From positions 1 through 13,682 of the forward strand of contig CAYRWY010000126.1 of assembly GCA_964427955.1 (NCBI GenBank): a DNA stretch of 13,682 bases, read 5' to 3'. Positions 5,703 to 11,764 of the stretch are shown here, piece after piece. Within the stretch, counting starts at the first letter, position 1; each line of letters opens with the position of its first letter. The stretch is from JACRBK01 sp964427955 (GTDB lineage: Bacteria; Chloroflexota; Anaerolineae; Aggregatilineales; Aggregatilineaceae). The notes under the pieces were generated by a model. That model had not been told where the DNA came from, ran no database searches, and saw nothing but the letters and a program-made list of their open reading frames with translations. A program made the position numbers and the translations under genes.

Positions 5703-6611
5703 TTAGGCCCCATGCAGCCCCCAATTGAGCGCGGCGATCACCACCAGCGGCACCAGCCCGGCGCGTACGATCATGACCAGCAGCCCCAGCCTCCGGGGGC
5801 TGAGCGGCGCGCGCAGCCCGGCCCAGGCCCACCCGCTCAGCGGCAGGCTGGCCCCGGTGAGGATGAGCGTGCGCGCGGGCACATGCCCGATCCACAGTCC
5901 CAGGCTGGCCAGGTAGCCGAGCGCCAACAGCCCGGCGTAGAGCGCGGCGATCCGGTCGTGGCCCAGCCGGACGGGCAGGGTGCGCTTGCCGACCTGGCCG
6001 TCGGCCTCGGCGTCCGGGCTGGCGATGGCGACGAACAAGCCCATCACGAAGGGCAGGATCGGCGCTCCCAGCCGGAACACCTCGGCGCTGAGCCGCCCGG
6101 TTTGCAGGCTGTACGCCCACTGCGGCACCAGCAGCGTCGCGATCAGGGCGGTCGCCAGCTCGCCCGCGCCGCGCCAGCTCAGCTTGATCGGCGGGGTGGT
6201 GTAGAAGATCGCGGCTCCCAGCGCCACGCTCAGCAGCAGCCAGCTCACGAGCGGGAGTCCGGCGCGGATCGCCACGACCAGCGCGACTCCCTGGCACACT
6301 CCCGCCGCGATCCAGGCGACGGCAGGCGGCAGCAGACCGGTGGTCAATTCGCCGCTGCCGCCGCTCAGCAGGGTCCGGCGGGTGTTGATCCGGTCGGTGG
6401 GGCGATCCCAGTAGTCGTTGAGGTACGCCGTGCTGAGCTGGATCAGCAGTTCAATCAGCAGCCCGGCGGCCAGCCGGTGATCGTCCAGGGGAGGGTGGTC
6501 GTGCTGCGCCACCGCCACGCCGACGGCGTACATCAGCATCGGCAGCGGCAGGAAATGAAACCGGCTGAGCCGGATGAAGGCGGCGATCTGCTGCGGAAGT
6601 CGATGAGTCAT
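5703..6611 (-). CDS. UbiA-family prenyltransferase, MenA-like
   Basis: This 302-residue polytopic membrane enzyme of the UbiA superfamily transfers a prenyl chain from a polyprenyl diphosphate to an acceptor. The first magnesium/diphosphate motif is NDYWDRPTDRIN (65-76), with D66, D69 and D73. The second is SPDAEADGQVGKRTLPVRLG (198-217), with D200 and D204. 'FYTTPPIKLSWRGAGE' (136-151) matches the corresponding loop of 1,4-dihydroxy-2-naphthoate prenyltransferases. About eight or nine hydrophobic segments cover the rest, as expected. MenA (menaquinone synthesis) is the closest known role, but paralogues make other lipids or pigments, and no other menaquinone gene is in the window, so I give no symbol. 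The ATG has only a weak ribosome site. Upstream lie a heptad array (6622-6649) and a palindromic repeat; downstream is the F420-type oxidoreductase. Confidence 0.9.
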   Translation of the reverse strand: MTHRLPQQIAAFIRLSRFHFLPLPMLMYAVGVAVAQHDHPPLDDHRLAAGLLIELLIQLSTAYLNDYWDRPTDRINTRRTLLSGGSGELTTGLLPPAVAWIAAGVCQGVALVVAIRAGLPLVSWLLLSVALGAAIFYTTPPIKLSWRGAGELATALIATLLVPQWAYSLQTGRLSAEVFRLGAPILPFVMGLFVAIASPDAEADGQVGKRTLPVRLGHDRIAALYAGLLALGYLASLGLWIGHVPARTLILTGASLPLSGWAWAGLRAPLSPRRLGLLVMIVRAGLVPLVVIAALNWGLHGA

Positions 6612-6621
6612 GAGGAAGCCT

Positions 6622-6649
6622 TCAGCCGTCAGCTTTCAGCGATCAGGCA
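6622..6649. repeat. Heptanucleotide array 2 (period 7)
   Basis: Four consecutive 7-bp units read TCAGCCG, TCAGCTT, TCAGCGA and TCAGGCA, with TCAG in strict phase. The array begins 11 bp upstream of the UbiA start codon, so it would lie in the 5' leader of that mRNA and may explain the poor ribosome binding site. Confidence 0.7.
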
Positions 6650-6735
6650 GCGGGTAGAGGCGCAGTGGCACCGCGCCGCTCCCCTTCGCCACCAGGGGCT
6701 ATCCGTTACCCACATCTCTTGAGGTCAATTGTCCC

Positions 6736-6798
6736 GGCCTCACCCCCCAGCCCCCTCTCCCATCGTTCTCTATGGGAGAGGGGGCTGGGGTGAGGGCC
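6736..6798. repeat. GC-rich palindrome (CCTCACCCC family), copy 2
   Basis: Two near-perfect arms of about 27 bp (6736-6763 and 6772-6798) share CCTCACCCC and AGCCCCCTCTCCCAT with their complements and enclose a loop of about 8 nt. The left arm has two extra C residues. The sequence belongs to the same family as 1698-1790. It begins 8 bp beyond the stop of the S10 peptidase and could stop transcription or protect the mRNA end, though there is no U tract. Confidence 0.85.
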
Positions 6799-6806
6799 AC
6801 GCCGCG

Positions 6807-8267
6807 CTACTTCAGCGCCCCGGCGATGAACCCCGTCACGTCCTGCTTGAGCTGGGCCAGCGCGTGCACGTCGAGATACAGCATGTGCCCGGCGGCGTAA
6901 TACGTGAGCTGGAAGTTGTCGCGCACGGCCTGATCCAGCAGCATGTGGCTGAGCGTGTATTCCGTCGCGAAATGGGGCGTCGCCAGGTCGTAATAGCCCA
7001 TCGCCAACAGCACCTTCATGAACGGATTCTGCGCCGTGGCGCTGCGCAGCGGCTCGCTGGTATCCGGGAATTTGCCGCGATCCCACTGCCACCCGGCGTT
7101 GACGTCGAAGCTCAGGATTTCGTATTTCGCGTCGGTCTCGTAATTCAGCTTTTCGCGCATGTACTGGTTGAGCATGGCGGTGTAGGGGGGCATGATCGCG
7201 CTCATGGCCGGGTCGAATTCCGGCGTATCGGTCACGCCCAGCCGGTCCATCCCCTTGAAGCGCGAATCCAGCCGCCCGACCGTCCGCCCCTCGCCGCGCA
7301 GCAGTTCCTTGAAGAAGTAGCGATCTTGGATGCGTAAGTGGCTGCGCTCGATGAATTCCGAGTCCAACCCGGTGTAGTACGCCAGCTTCTTGACGACCGC
7401 GGCGCGTTCGGCTCCCGCCAGGCGATCCCCCTTGGCCAGCGCGACAGTATATTTCGTCTCCGCCCAGTCCTCGACCTCGGCCAGCACGTCGGCCAGGGCG
7501 CGCTGCTGTAACGCGGCGGGCAGCTTGTGGTGGTACCACGCGGTGGCGGCGTAGGTGGGCAGGAACAGCACGTAGGGCAGATCGTTGCCGCGCTCGAATT
7601 CGATGGTCTGGAAGTTGAGCACCGTCGAGATCAGCACCAGCCCGTTGAAGGCGATCCCCTGGTCGAACAAATAGCCCGCCAGCCCGGCGGCGCGCGTCGT
7701 GCCGTAGCTCTCGCCCGCCAGGAACAGCGGCGAATGCCAGCGGCGGTAGCGCGTCAGGTACAGCCGGATGAATTCGCCCACGGCTTTGAGATCGTTGTCC
7801 ACGCCCCAGAAATCGTTCTTCTTCTCCGGGTTGGCGGCGCGGCTGTAGCCCGTCCCTACCGGATCGATGAACACCAGGTCGGCCAGGTCGAGCCAGGTCT
7901 GGGCGTTGGGTTCCAGGCGGAAGGGCGGCGCGGGCATCCAGCCCTCGTCCTGCATCTGGACGCGCTGCGGGCCAATCGCGCCCAGGTGCAGCCAGACCGA
8001 CGACGATCCCGGCCCGCCGTTGAACACGAACACCAGCGGGCGCGCGGAGGTGTCCGCCACGCCGTTGACGGTGTAGGCGGTGAAGAAGACCCGCGCGGTG
8101 GTCTCGTCTTTTTCCTCGTCCTTGAGGTGGATCATCCCGGCGGTCGCGGTGTATTCCAGCGTCCGGTCGCCGAGCGTGAGGACGTGCTGGGTCTGCACGG
8201 GCGGCACTTCGGGGATCTCAGGCTTCTTTGCTTCTTTTTCTTCCGGTGGTTTTTTGTCTTCAGGCAT
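6807..8267 (-). CDS. S10 family serine carboxypeptidase-like peptidase
   Basis: This 486-residue alpha/beta-hydrolase-fold peptidase of family S10 removes C-terminal residues from peptides. The oxyanion-hole motif NGGPGSSS lies at 83-90, followed by 'VDPVGTGYS'-type text at 135-142. The nucleophile is in GESYGTTR (S187), the acid in GYYDLATP (D427) and the base in AAGHMLYLD (H461). The triad and family length are complete. The N terminus (about residues 1-24) is highly charged and proline-rich and has no signal peptide, so the product appears cytoplasmic, although many bacterial S10 enzymes are exported. The start is uncertain. AGGAG lies 11 nt before the ATG chosen here and 5 nt before an in-frame TTG at 8273, which would add two residues. 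The upstream region carries the heptad inverted repeat 8304-8390. The enzyme is probably a scavenging exopeptidase; its specificity is unknown. Confidence 0.92.
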   Translation of the reverse strand: MPEDKKPPEEKEAKKPEIPEVPPVQTQHVLTLGDRTLEYTATAGMIHLKDEEKDETTARVFFTAYTVNGVADTSARPLVFVFNGGPGSSSVWLHLGAIGPQRVQMQDEGWMPAPPFRLEPNAQTWLDLADLVFIDPVGTGYSRAANPEKKNDFWGVDNDLKAVGEFIRLYLTRYRRWHSPLFLAGESYGTTRAAGLAGYLFDQGIAFNGLVLISTVLNFQTIEFERGNDLPYVLFLPTYAATAWYHHKLPAALQQRALADVLAEVEDWAETKYTVALAKGDRLAGAERAAVVKKLAYYTGLDSEFIERSHLRIQDRYFFKELLRGEGRTVGRLDSRFKGMDRLGVTDTPEFDPAMSAIMPPYTAMLNQYMREKLNYETDAKYEILSFDVNAGWQWDRGKFPDTSEPLRSATAQNPFMKVLLAMGYYDLATPHFATEYTLSHMLLDQAVRDNFQLTYYAAGHMLYLDVHALAQLKQDVTGFIAGALK

Positions 8268-8303
8268 GGTCAAGAATACTCCTGGATGAAAAAAATCTTG
8301 GGT

Positions 8304-8390
8304 TTTTAGTTGTTAGTTTTTAGTTGAAAGCCAGAACCGTCGCATGGTTCTTGCTTTTGACTAAAAACTAATCACTAACAACTAATCACT
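8304..8390. repeat. Heptanucleotide array 3 arranged as an inverted repeat
   Basis: The right arm (8360-8390) reads ACTAAAA, ACTAATC, ACTAACA, ACTAATC and ACT. The left arm (8304-8324) is the complement of three such units. The arms flank a stem-loop, GAACC GTCGCAT GGTTC (8334-8350), and CTTTC/GAAAG-type pairing between them. The right arm is longer by exactly one 7-bp unit. The hairpin lies between the SemiSWEET stop and the S10 start and could terminate the former or attenuate the latter. Confidence 0.75.
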
Positions 8391-8392
8391 CT

Positions 8393-8671
8393 CTACAAGT
8401 TTGGCTTATTTTTCCGGTAAAGCCAAAACTGCGACAGGATGGTGAAGGAAAATACCGCGCCGGGCAGGTTCGATCCGAAGATGTACCAGTCACTTTTGAG
8501 CAGCGAATAGACCACCCACGTCGTGAACGCGAACCCCATCAGCGCGACCGTGTAGATCGACAGTCCAGCCGTGGACTTGCTCCGGTAATTCTTGCGAATC
8601 TGGGTGGGTAGGCCCAGGCAGGTGTAGATCAGCGTGACGAGAAAAGCGATAAAGCCGACGACATCGGTCAT
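8393..8671 (-). CDS. SemiSWEET-like sugar transporter (PQ-loop/MtN3 family)
   Basis: This 92-residue membrane protein has three transmembrane helices (about 5-21, 38-58 and 64-85), the size and layout of bacterial SemiSWEETs. Those work as dimers that let mono- or disaccharides cross the inner membrane down a gradient. The motif LPTQIRKNYRSKSTAGLS (21-38) matches the family's PQxxKxxRxKSxxxxS signature, with PTQ (22-24) in place of the usual adjacent PQ. W52 in TTWVVYSLL and N68 in FGSNLPG correspond to the Trp and Asn that line the sugar pocket in characterised SemiSWEETs. The ribosome site is weak, but the gene has a near-consensus promoter 50 bp upstream. It is transcribed divergently from the PPC/PD40 gene and followed by the heptad hairpin. 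Confident for family; the sugar is unknown. Confidence 0.88.
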   Translation of the reverse strand: MTDVVGFIAFLVTLIYTCLGLPTQIRKNYRSKSTAGLSIYTVALMGFAFTTWVVYSLLKSDWYIFGSNLPGAVFSFTILSQFWLYRKNKPNL

Positions 8672-8721
8672 GGTGTTTTGTCCAGGGGTGCAGGCTCGCT
8701 CGAAAATCAGATTTCCGTAGA

Positions 8722-8750
8722 ATTATAGGAGGGTGGATTCGAAATGTCAT
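8722..8750 (-). promoter_or_regulatory. Strong sigma-70-type promoter for the SemiSWEET gene
   Basis: On the minus strand ATGACA (8745-8750; 5/6) is followed by exactly 17 bp and a perfect TATAAT (8722-8727). The start would be near 8715, giving a leader of about 44 nt to the ATG at 8671. This is the best promoter match seen in the window. Confidence 0.7.
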
Positions 8751-8841
8751 CCCCCGAAAAAGGAGGCCCGCCAGGGCACCCCTCGCACTCCTGCATGATT
8801 CTCCTTTATCCAGACCGTGTCATGTTTAGGAGGAGGAGAAT

Positions 8842-10074
8842 ATGAAAACTCGTCTGGCATTCCTCGTCAGTATGGCGCTTCTGCTGCTGCTTCCCTCGGC
8901 GCTCGTCCTGGCCCAGGACGGCGGATTCGAGGCACAGGGTATTCACTACGGCGATACCGTCGCCGGTGAGGTTCCTGACGGCGAAACCGGGGCCTTTTAT
9001 GCGTTCGAGGGGGCGGCGGGCGATCAGGTGACCCTGACGGTGATCGGGACCGACCTCGGCTTCCAACCGTTGATCGGGCTGTTTACGGTAGAGCAGGCGG
9101 AAGTGGCGACGTCACAGACCGGCTTGATCGAGAATCAGGCGCTCCCCCAGGACGGTTACTATATCGTCGTGGTCATGTCGGCGAGCAGCAGCGGCGGGCA
9201 CTTCACGCTGACGCTCAAAAAGGCGGGCGGAACCGCGGGGGGCGGCCTGCCGGGATTGGGCAGCCAGGGCGGCACCTCGGCTGGCGGCGGCCAGATCGCC
9301 TTCGCGTCCAACCAGTCGGGCGAGTGGCAGATTTACACCGTGAATCCGGACGGCTCCGATCTGCGCCAATTGACCACCGACGCCGGTTCGAAGTTCACGC
9401 CGATGTGGTCGCCGGACGGCAGGCAGATCGCTTACCGGTTCTGGGACGGCACGCGCTGGGCGATCTATGGCATGAACGCCGACGGCTCGAACCCGCATCC
9501 CATCGGCCAGAGTACCACCTCGGACTTTTCGGCGGCGTGGTCGCCGGATGGGACGCAGTTGGTGGTCGGTTCCGGGACGAGTTGGGACGCCTGTGACATT
9601 TACCTCATGAATGCCGACGGCTCCAACCGGCGGCTGGTGGCCAATACCGGGCAGACCGCCAGTTCTCCCGTCTGGTGGCCCGACGGTACACAAATCGTAT
9701 TCAACCAGATCGAGAATGGCGTGACCAGCGTTTACGCCGTGAATCCGGATGGATCGGACCTCAGGCAGTTGGTGGACAATGCGCGCGATGTCAGCGTCTC
9801 CCCGGATGGCAGCTCGCTGGCGATCAGCTCCTACCGCGATGGGAATTGGGATCTCTTTCTGGTGGTTGACAACCAGTTATACCAGGTGACCCAGTCTGTG
9901 GAGGAAGAGGCGCGGCCCATGTGGTCCCCGGACGGGGCGCAGTTGACCTTCATGCAGTCGAGTGATAACGGCACGACCTGGCAGATCATGGTGATCAATC
10001 TCGACGACGGGAAGATCACCAGTTTGACTAGTAAGACGTTCAACAGTGTCGAAGCTCACTGGTCGCCCCGGTAA
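8842..10074 (+). CDS. Secreted PPC domain plus TolB-like PD40 beta-propeller protein
   Basis: This 410-residue exported protein begins with a signal peptide (MKTR, hydrophobic core 6-22, likely cut after VLA near 24). Residues 32-128 look like a bacterial pre-peptidase C-terminal (PPC) beta-sandwich: 'GDTVAGEVPDGETGAFYAFEGAAGDQVTLTV' and then 'LPQDGYYIVVV...GGHFTLTL'. A Gly/Ser-rich linker (129-149) leads to a TolB-type propeller of PD40 blades. Blade motifs are SPDG at 190, 234, 320 and 362, WPDG at 279, and repeated 'IYxxNxDGSxxxxL' strands; NPDGSDLRQL occurs identically at 168-177 and 301-310. The last blade ends with 'HWSPR' at the C terminus. There is no protease or other catalytic domain, so a binding or scaffold role outside the membrane is likely. 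A strong GGAGGAG lies 5-6 nt before the ATG. No TolB partners are nearby, so it is not a true Tol-Pal TolB. Confidence 0.88.
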   Translation: MKTRLAFLVSMALLLLLPSALVLAQDGGFEAQGIHYGDTVAGEVPDGETGAFYAFEGAAGDQVTLTVIGTDLGFQPLIGLFTVEQAEVATSQTGLIENQALPQDGYYIVVVMSASSSGGHFTLTLKKAGGTAGGGLPGLGSQGGTSAGGGQIAFASNQSGEWQIYTVNPDGSDLRQLTTDAGSKFTPMWSPDGRQIAYRFWDGTRWAIYGMNADGSNPHPIGQSTTSDFSAAWSPDGTQLVVGSGTSWDACDIYLMNADGSNRRLVANTGQTASSPVWWPDGTQIVFNQIENGVTSVYAVNPDGSDLRQLVDNARDVSVSPDGSSLAISSYRDGNWDLFLVVDNQLYQVTQSVEEEARPMWSPDGAQLTFMQSSDNGTTWQIMVINLDDGKITSLTSKTFNSVEAHWSPR

Positions 10075-10100
10075 ACGTGCCGCCAGACACCAAAAAAGTT

Positions 10101-10106
10101 TATAAT
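10101..10106 (+). promoter_or_regulatory. -10 element candidate for msrA
   Basis: A perfect TATAAT lies 35 bp before the msrA ATG, with a predicted start near 10113. The -35 region at 16-18 bp spacing (within 10077-10084) is poor, so the promoter may be weak or activator-dependent. It lies in the 67-bp gap after the propeller gene, so readthrough from there is also possible. Confidence 0.4.
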
Positions 10107-10141
10107 TGTCATACTTATTCGGTCCAGCGGAGGATCAACGT

Positions 10142-10678
10142 ATGGCACTCGAAACCGCGACGCTCGGCGGCGGATGTTTTTGGTGTCTGGAAGCGGTGTA
10201 CGATCAACTCGCCGGGGTCGAGGATGTCGTCTCCGGTTACGCGGGGGGACGCGTGCCGTCCCCCAGTTACGAACAGGTCTGCACCGGTTCCACCGGCCAC
10301 GCCGAAGTGGTGCAGATCAAGTTCGATCCGGCGGTGGTCAGCTACGCCGATCTGCTGAACGTCTTTTTCACCATCCACGATCCGACCACGCTCAACCGCC
10401 AGGGGGCGGACGTCGGCACGCAGTACCGCTCGGCGATCTTCACCCATGCGCCGGAGCAGCAGGCGGCGGCGGAACAGGCCATCGCCGACCTGAACCGGGC
10501 CGGGGTGTGGGAGGCGCCGATTGTCACGCAGATTGTGCCGTTTCAGGCGTTCTATCCGGCGGAGGAGTATCACCAGGAGTATTTTGAGCGCCATCCCGGC
10601 CAGGGGTACTGCCAGGTGGTGATCGCGCCGAAGGTCGCCAAGTTCCGCAAGCAGTATCTCGACCGGCTCAAGCGGTAA
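10142..10678 (+). CDS. msrA: Peptide-methionine (S)-S-oxide reductase MsrA
   Basis: This 178-residue enzyme reduces the S-epimer of methionine sulfoxide in proteins, repairing oxidative damage in the cytosol with thioredoxin as electron donor. The active-site motif GCFWC (11-15) carries the nucleophile C12. It is followed by GYAGG (32-36), 'YEQVCTGSTGHAEVVQIKFDP' (43-63), 'HDPTTLNRQGADVGTQYRSAI' (79-99) and 'YHQEYF' (143-148). C157 in GYCQ is the likely resolving cysteine. Length and motif order are standard. The ATG has GGAGG (10129-10133) 8 nt upstream; a longer frame from TTG at 10106 would lack a ribosome site. No msrB is fused or adjacent. The gene is convergent with the short minus-strand remnants. 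Confidence 0.97.
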   Translation: MALETATLGGGCFWCLEAVYDQLAGVEDVVSGYAGGRVPSPSYEQVCTGSTGHAEVVQIKFDPAVVSYADLLNVFFTIHDPTTLNRQGADVGTQYRSAIFTHAPEQQAAAEQAIADLNRAGVWEAPIVTQIVPFQAFYPAEEYHQEYFERHPGQGYCQVVIAPKVAKFRKQYLDRLKR

Positions 10679-10685
10679 GGGCGGG

Positions 10686-10796
10686 TCATTCTTCCGCCGC
10701 TGTGTCGAGCGTTTGCAGCATCGCCTCCGCTGCTTGTTTGAGCGGAGGCAAGTCGTTTTCGAGGATATGCACCAGATACGCGCGATCTTCGTTCAT
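10686..10796 (-). pseudogene. 36-codon ORF resembling the start of a HepT-type (DUF86) protein; likely remnant
   Basis: A 36-residue frame begins MNEDRAYLVHILE and ends in an acidic tail, LDTAAEE. The opening resembles the N-terminal helix of HepT/DUF86 RNase toxins (typically '-DRxYLxHILEAIE-'), but the RX4HXY catalytic part of that family, about 100 residues further on, is absent. There is no clear ribosome site. A perfect 9-bp inverted repeat (10723-10731 with 10741-10749) lies inside. It follows the MNT-like fragment by 15 nt, the same order as in MntA-HepT pairs, which supports the assignment. The similarity is short, so it could instead be a small unrelated protein. Confidence 0.4.
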
Positions 10797-10811
10797 AGGG
10801 GAATGGCTTCT

Positions 10812-10910
10812 CTAAGCACCTGATCCCGGATTAACCGCTGTCAAACGCAGAATATCCTCGCGCTTGCTTTTGATCAGATCATCGATGACTGACCGGGTTC
10901 CGGGCGTCAT
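10812..10910 (-). pseudogene. 32-codon ORF resembling the start of an MNT-family nucleotidyltransferase (MntA-like); likely remnant
   Basis: The 32-residue frame MTPGTRSVIDD... continues with LIKSKREDILRLTAVNPGSG. This resembles the leading helix of minimal nucleotidyltransferases, where a text like 'LLxEKREEILRLAAxHGA' directly precedes the catalytic GSxARGE strand. The frame stops just there, so the GSx10DxD active site is missing. GGAG lies 7 nt before the ATG; an in-frame ATG at 10946 would add 12 residues. Together with the HepT-like frame downstream it suggests a decayed MntA-HepT toxin-antitoxin locus. It lies immediately beyond the last receiver gene on the same strand. The match is short, and confidence is moderate. 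Confidence 0.45.
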
Positions 10911-10965
10911 GGTTTGCTCCGCACGTCTCATCTCGTCTGCGTCCATTTTACCATGAAGGCCGCGC

Positions 10966-11343
10966 CTACGACTCGACGATGACGGCCAGCTCCCGGACGA
11001 ACGACGTCGCGTCCAGGGGCTTGGCGAAATACGCGTCGAACCCGGCCCGGATCGCCTCGTCCGCCAGTTCGGCGGTGTGATAGGCAGTCATGGCGACGCA
11101 CGGGACATTAGCCAGCCGCTTCGTCCGCCGGATCTCCTTGAGCAGGCTCCACCCGTCCATGCCCGGCAGCGCCAGGTCGATCAAAATCAGGGTGGGCGTG
11201 ACGTCGTTCAGCACTTGCAGGGCTTCTTCCGCGGTCGGGGCGGCCAGGCTGTGGATGCCGTGATAGCCCAGCAGCCCTTGCGCCAGGTCCATGCTGTCGT
11301 CTTCATCTTCGACGACGATGACAGTCCATTCGCTGAGTTTCAT
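10966..11343 (-). CDS. Single-domain response regulator (receiver only), CheY-like, second of pair
   Basis: This 125-residue receiver domain has no output domain. The acidic pocket is E12-D13-E14 (VVEDEDD), the phospho-acceptor is D56 in LILIDLALPGMDGW, the switch threonine is T86 (AMTAY) and the conserved lysine is K108 (FAKPL). All key residues are present, so it should be phosphorylated. Its start overlaps the stop of the preceding receiver (ATGA, 11340-11343), which makes translational coupling likely; GGAAGGA lies just upstream. It is clearly a paralogue of that receiver (both open with W-S/T-V-x-V-V-x-D-E and carry MDGW), pointing to a tandem duplication. It may act as a phosphate sink, a relay or a protein-binding switch for the kinase upstream. 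Confidence 0.94.
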   Translation of the reverse strand: MKLSEWTVIVVEDEDDSMDLAQGLLGYHGIHSLAAPTAEEALQVLNDVTPTLILIDLALPGMDGWSLLKEIRRTKRLANVPCVAMTAYHTAELADEAIRAGFDAYFAKPLDATSFVRELAVIVES

Positions 11344-11762
11344 GTTTCCTTCCTATTCGCTTGTGCCCAACCGGTTTCGTGCAAGGCAGTGCCAATATCG
11401 GTGGTCAGCGTGGCGATTTTGATGGGCTTGGCCAGGTAGCCATCGAATCCGGCCTCCAGCGCGCGTTCCTTGTCGCCCGCCATCGCGTGGGCCGACAGGG
11501 CGACAATCGGGATCTGGCTGGTGCCCGGGTTTTGCCTGACGAGCAGCCGCATCTGCCAGCCGTCCATCGTCGGCATCGACAGGTCCAGCAGGATCAAGTC
11601 CGGTTTGAACGTCCGCAGAACTTCCAGCCCTTCGACGCCGTTGGAGGCGGTGCGCACGGTGATGCCGAAAAACGACAGCGATTCGGCGACGATATCGACG
11701 TTGTCGGGTTCATCATCGACAACCAGGACCGACCAGGCTTCCGGATTGGCTAAGTCCAACAT
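11340..11762 (-). CDS. Single-domain response regulator (receiver only), first of pair
   Basis: This 140-residue receiver domain has D16-D17 (VVDDEPDN), phospho-acceptor D60 in LILLDLSMPTMDGWQ, switch serine S90 (ALSAHA) and K112 (LAKPI). The ALSAHAMAGDKERALEAGFDGYLAKPI text is typical of receivers linked to hybrid kinases and phosphorelays. A short tail (about 125-140) is not an output domain. The gene begins 2 bp after the kinase stop and overlaps the next receiver by 4 bp, so kinase, receiver and receiver form one transcription unit. The tight spacing argues that it is a direct target of that kinase. No DNA-binding, cyclase or phosphodiesterase domain occurs in the visible operon. Confidence 0.94.
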   Translation of the reverse strand: MLDLANPEAWSVLVVDDEPDNVDIVAESLSFFGITVRTASNGVEGLEVLRTFKPDLILLDLSMPTMDGWQMRLLVRQNPGTSQIPIVALSAHAMAGDKERALEAGFDGYLAKPIKIATLTTDIGTALHETGWAQANRKET

Positions 11763-11764
11763 CG

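Noticed and set aside
5106..6722. 538-codon open frame on the plus strand
   Set aside because: It is antisense to the UbiA and F420-type oxidoreductase genes and dominated by Arg/Gln/Pro/Gly repeats, a GC-skew artefact.
7527..8309. 260-codon open frame on the plus strand
   Set aside because: It is antisense to the S10 peptidase, which has a complete catalytic triad.
1698..8390. Possible CRISPR array from the repeated elements
   Set aside because: The repeats are either palindromes at distant sites or continuous 7-bp units without spacers, and no cas gene is present.
10723..10749. Perfect 9-bp inverted repeat GCCTCCGCT/AGCGGAGGC as an msrA terminator
   Set aside because: It lies 45 bp past msrA, but the T-rich stretch after it is interrupted and distant, and the repeat lies within the HepT-like frame. 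It is noted only as a possibility.
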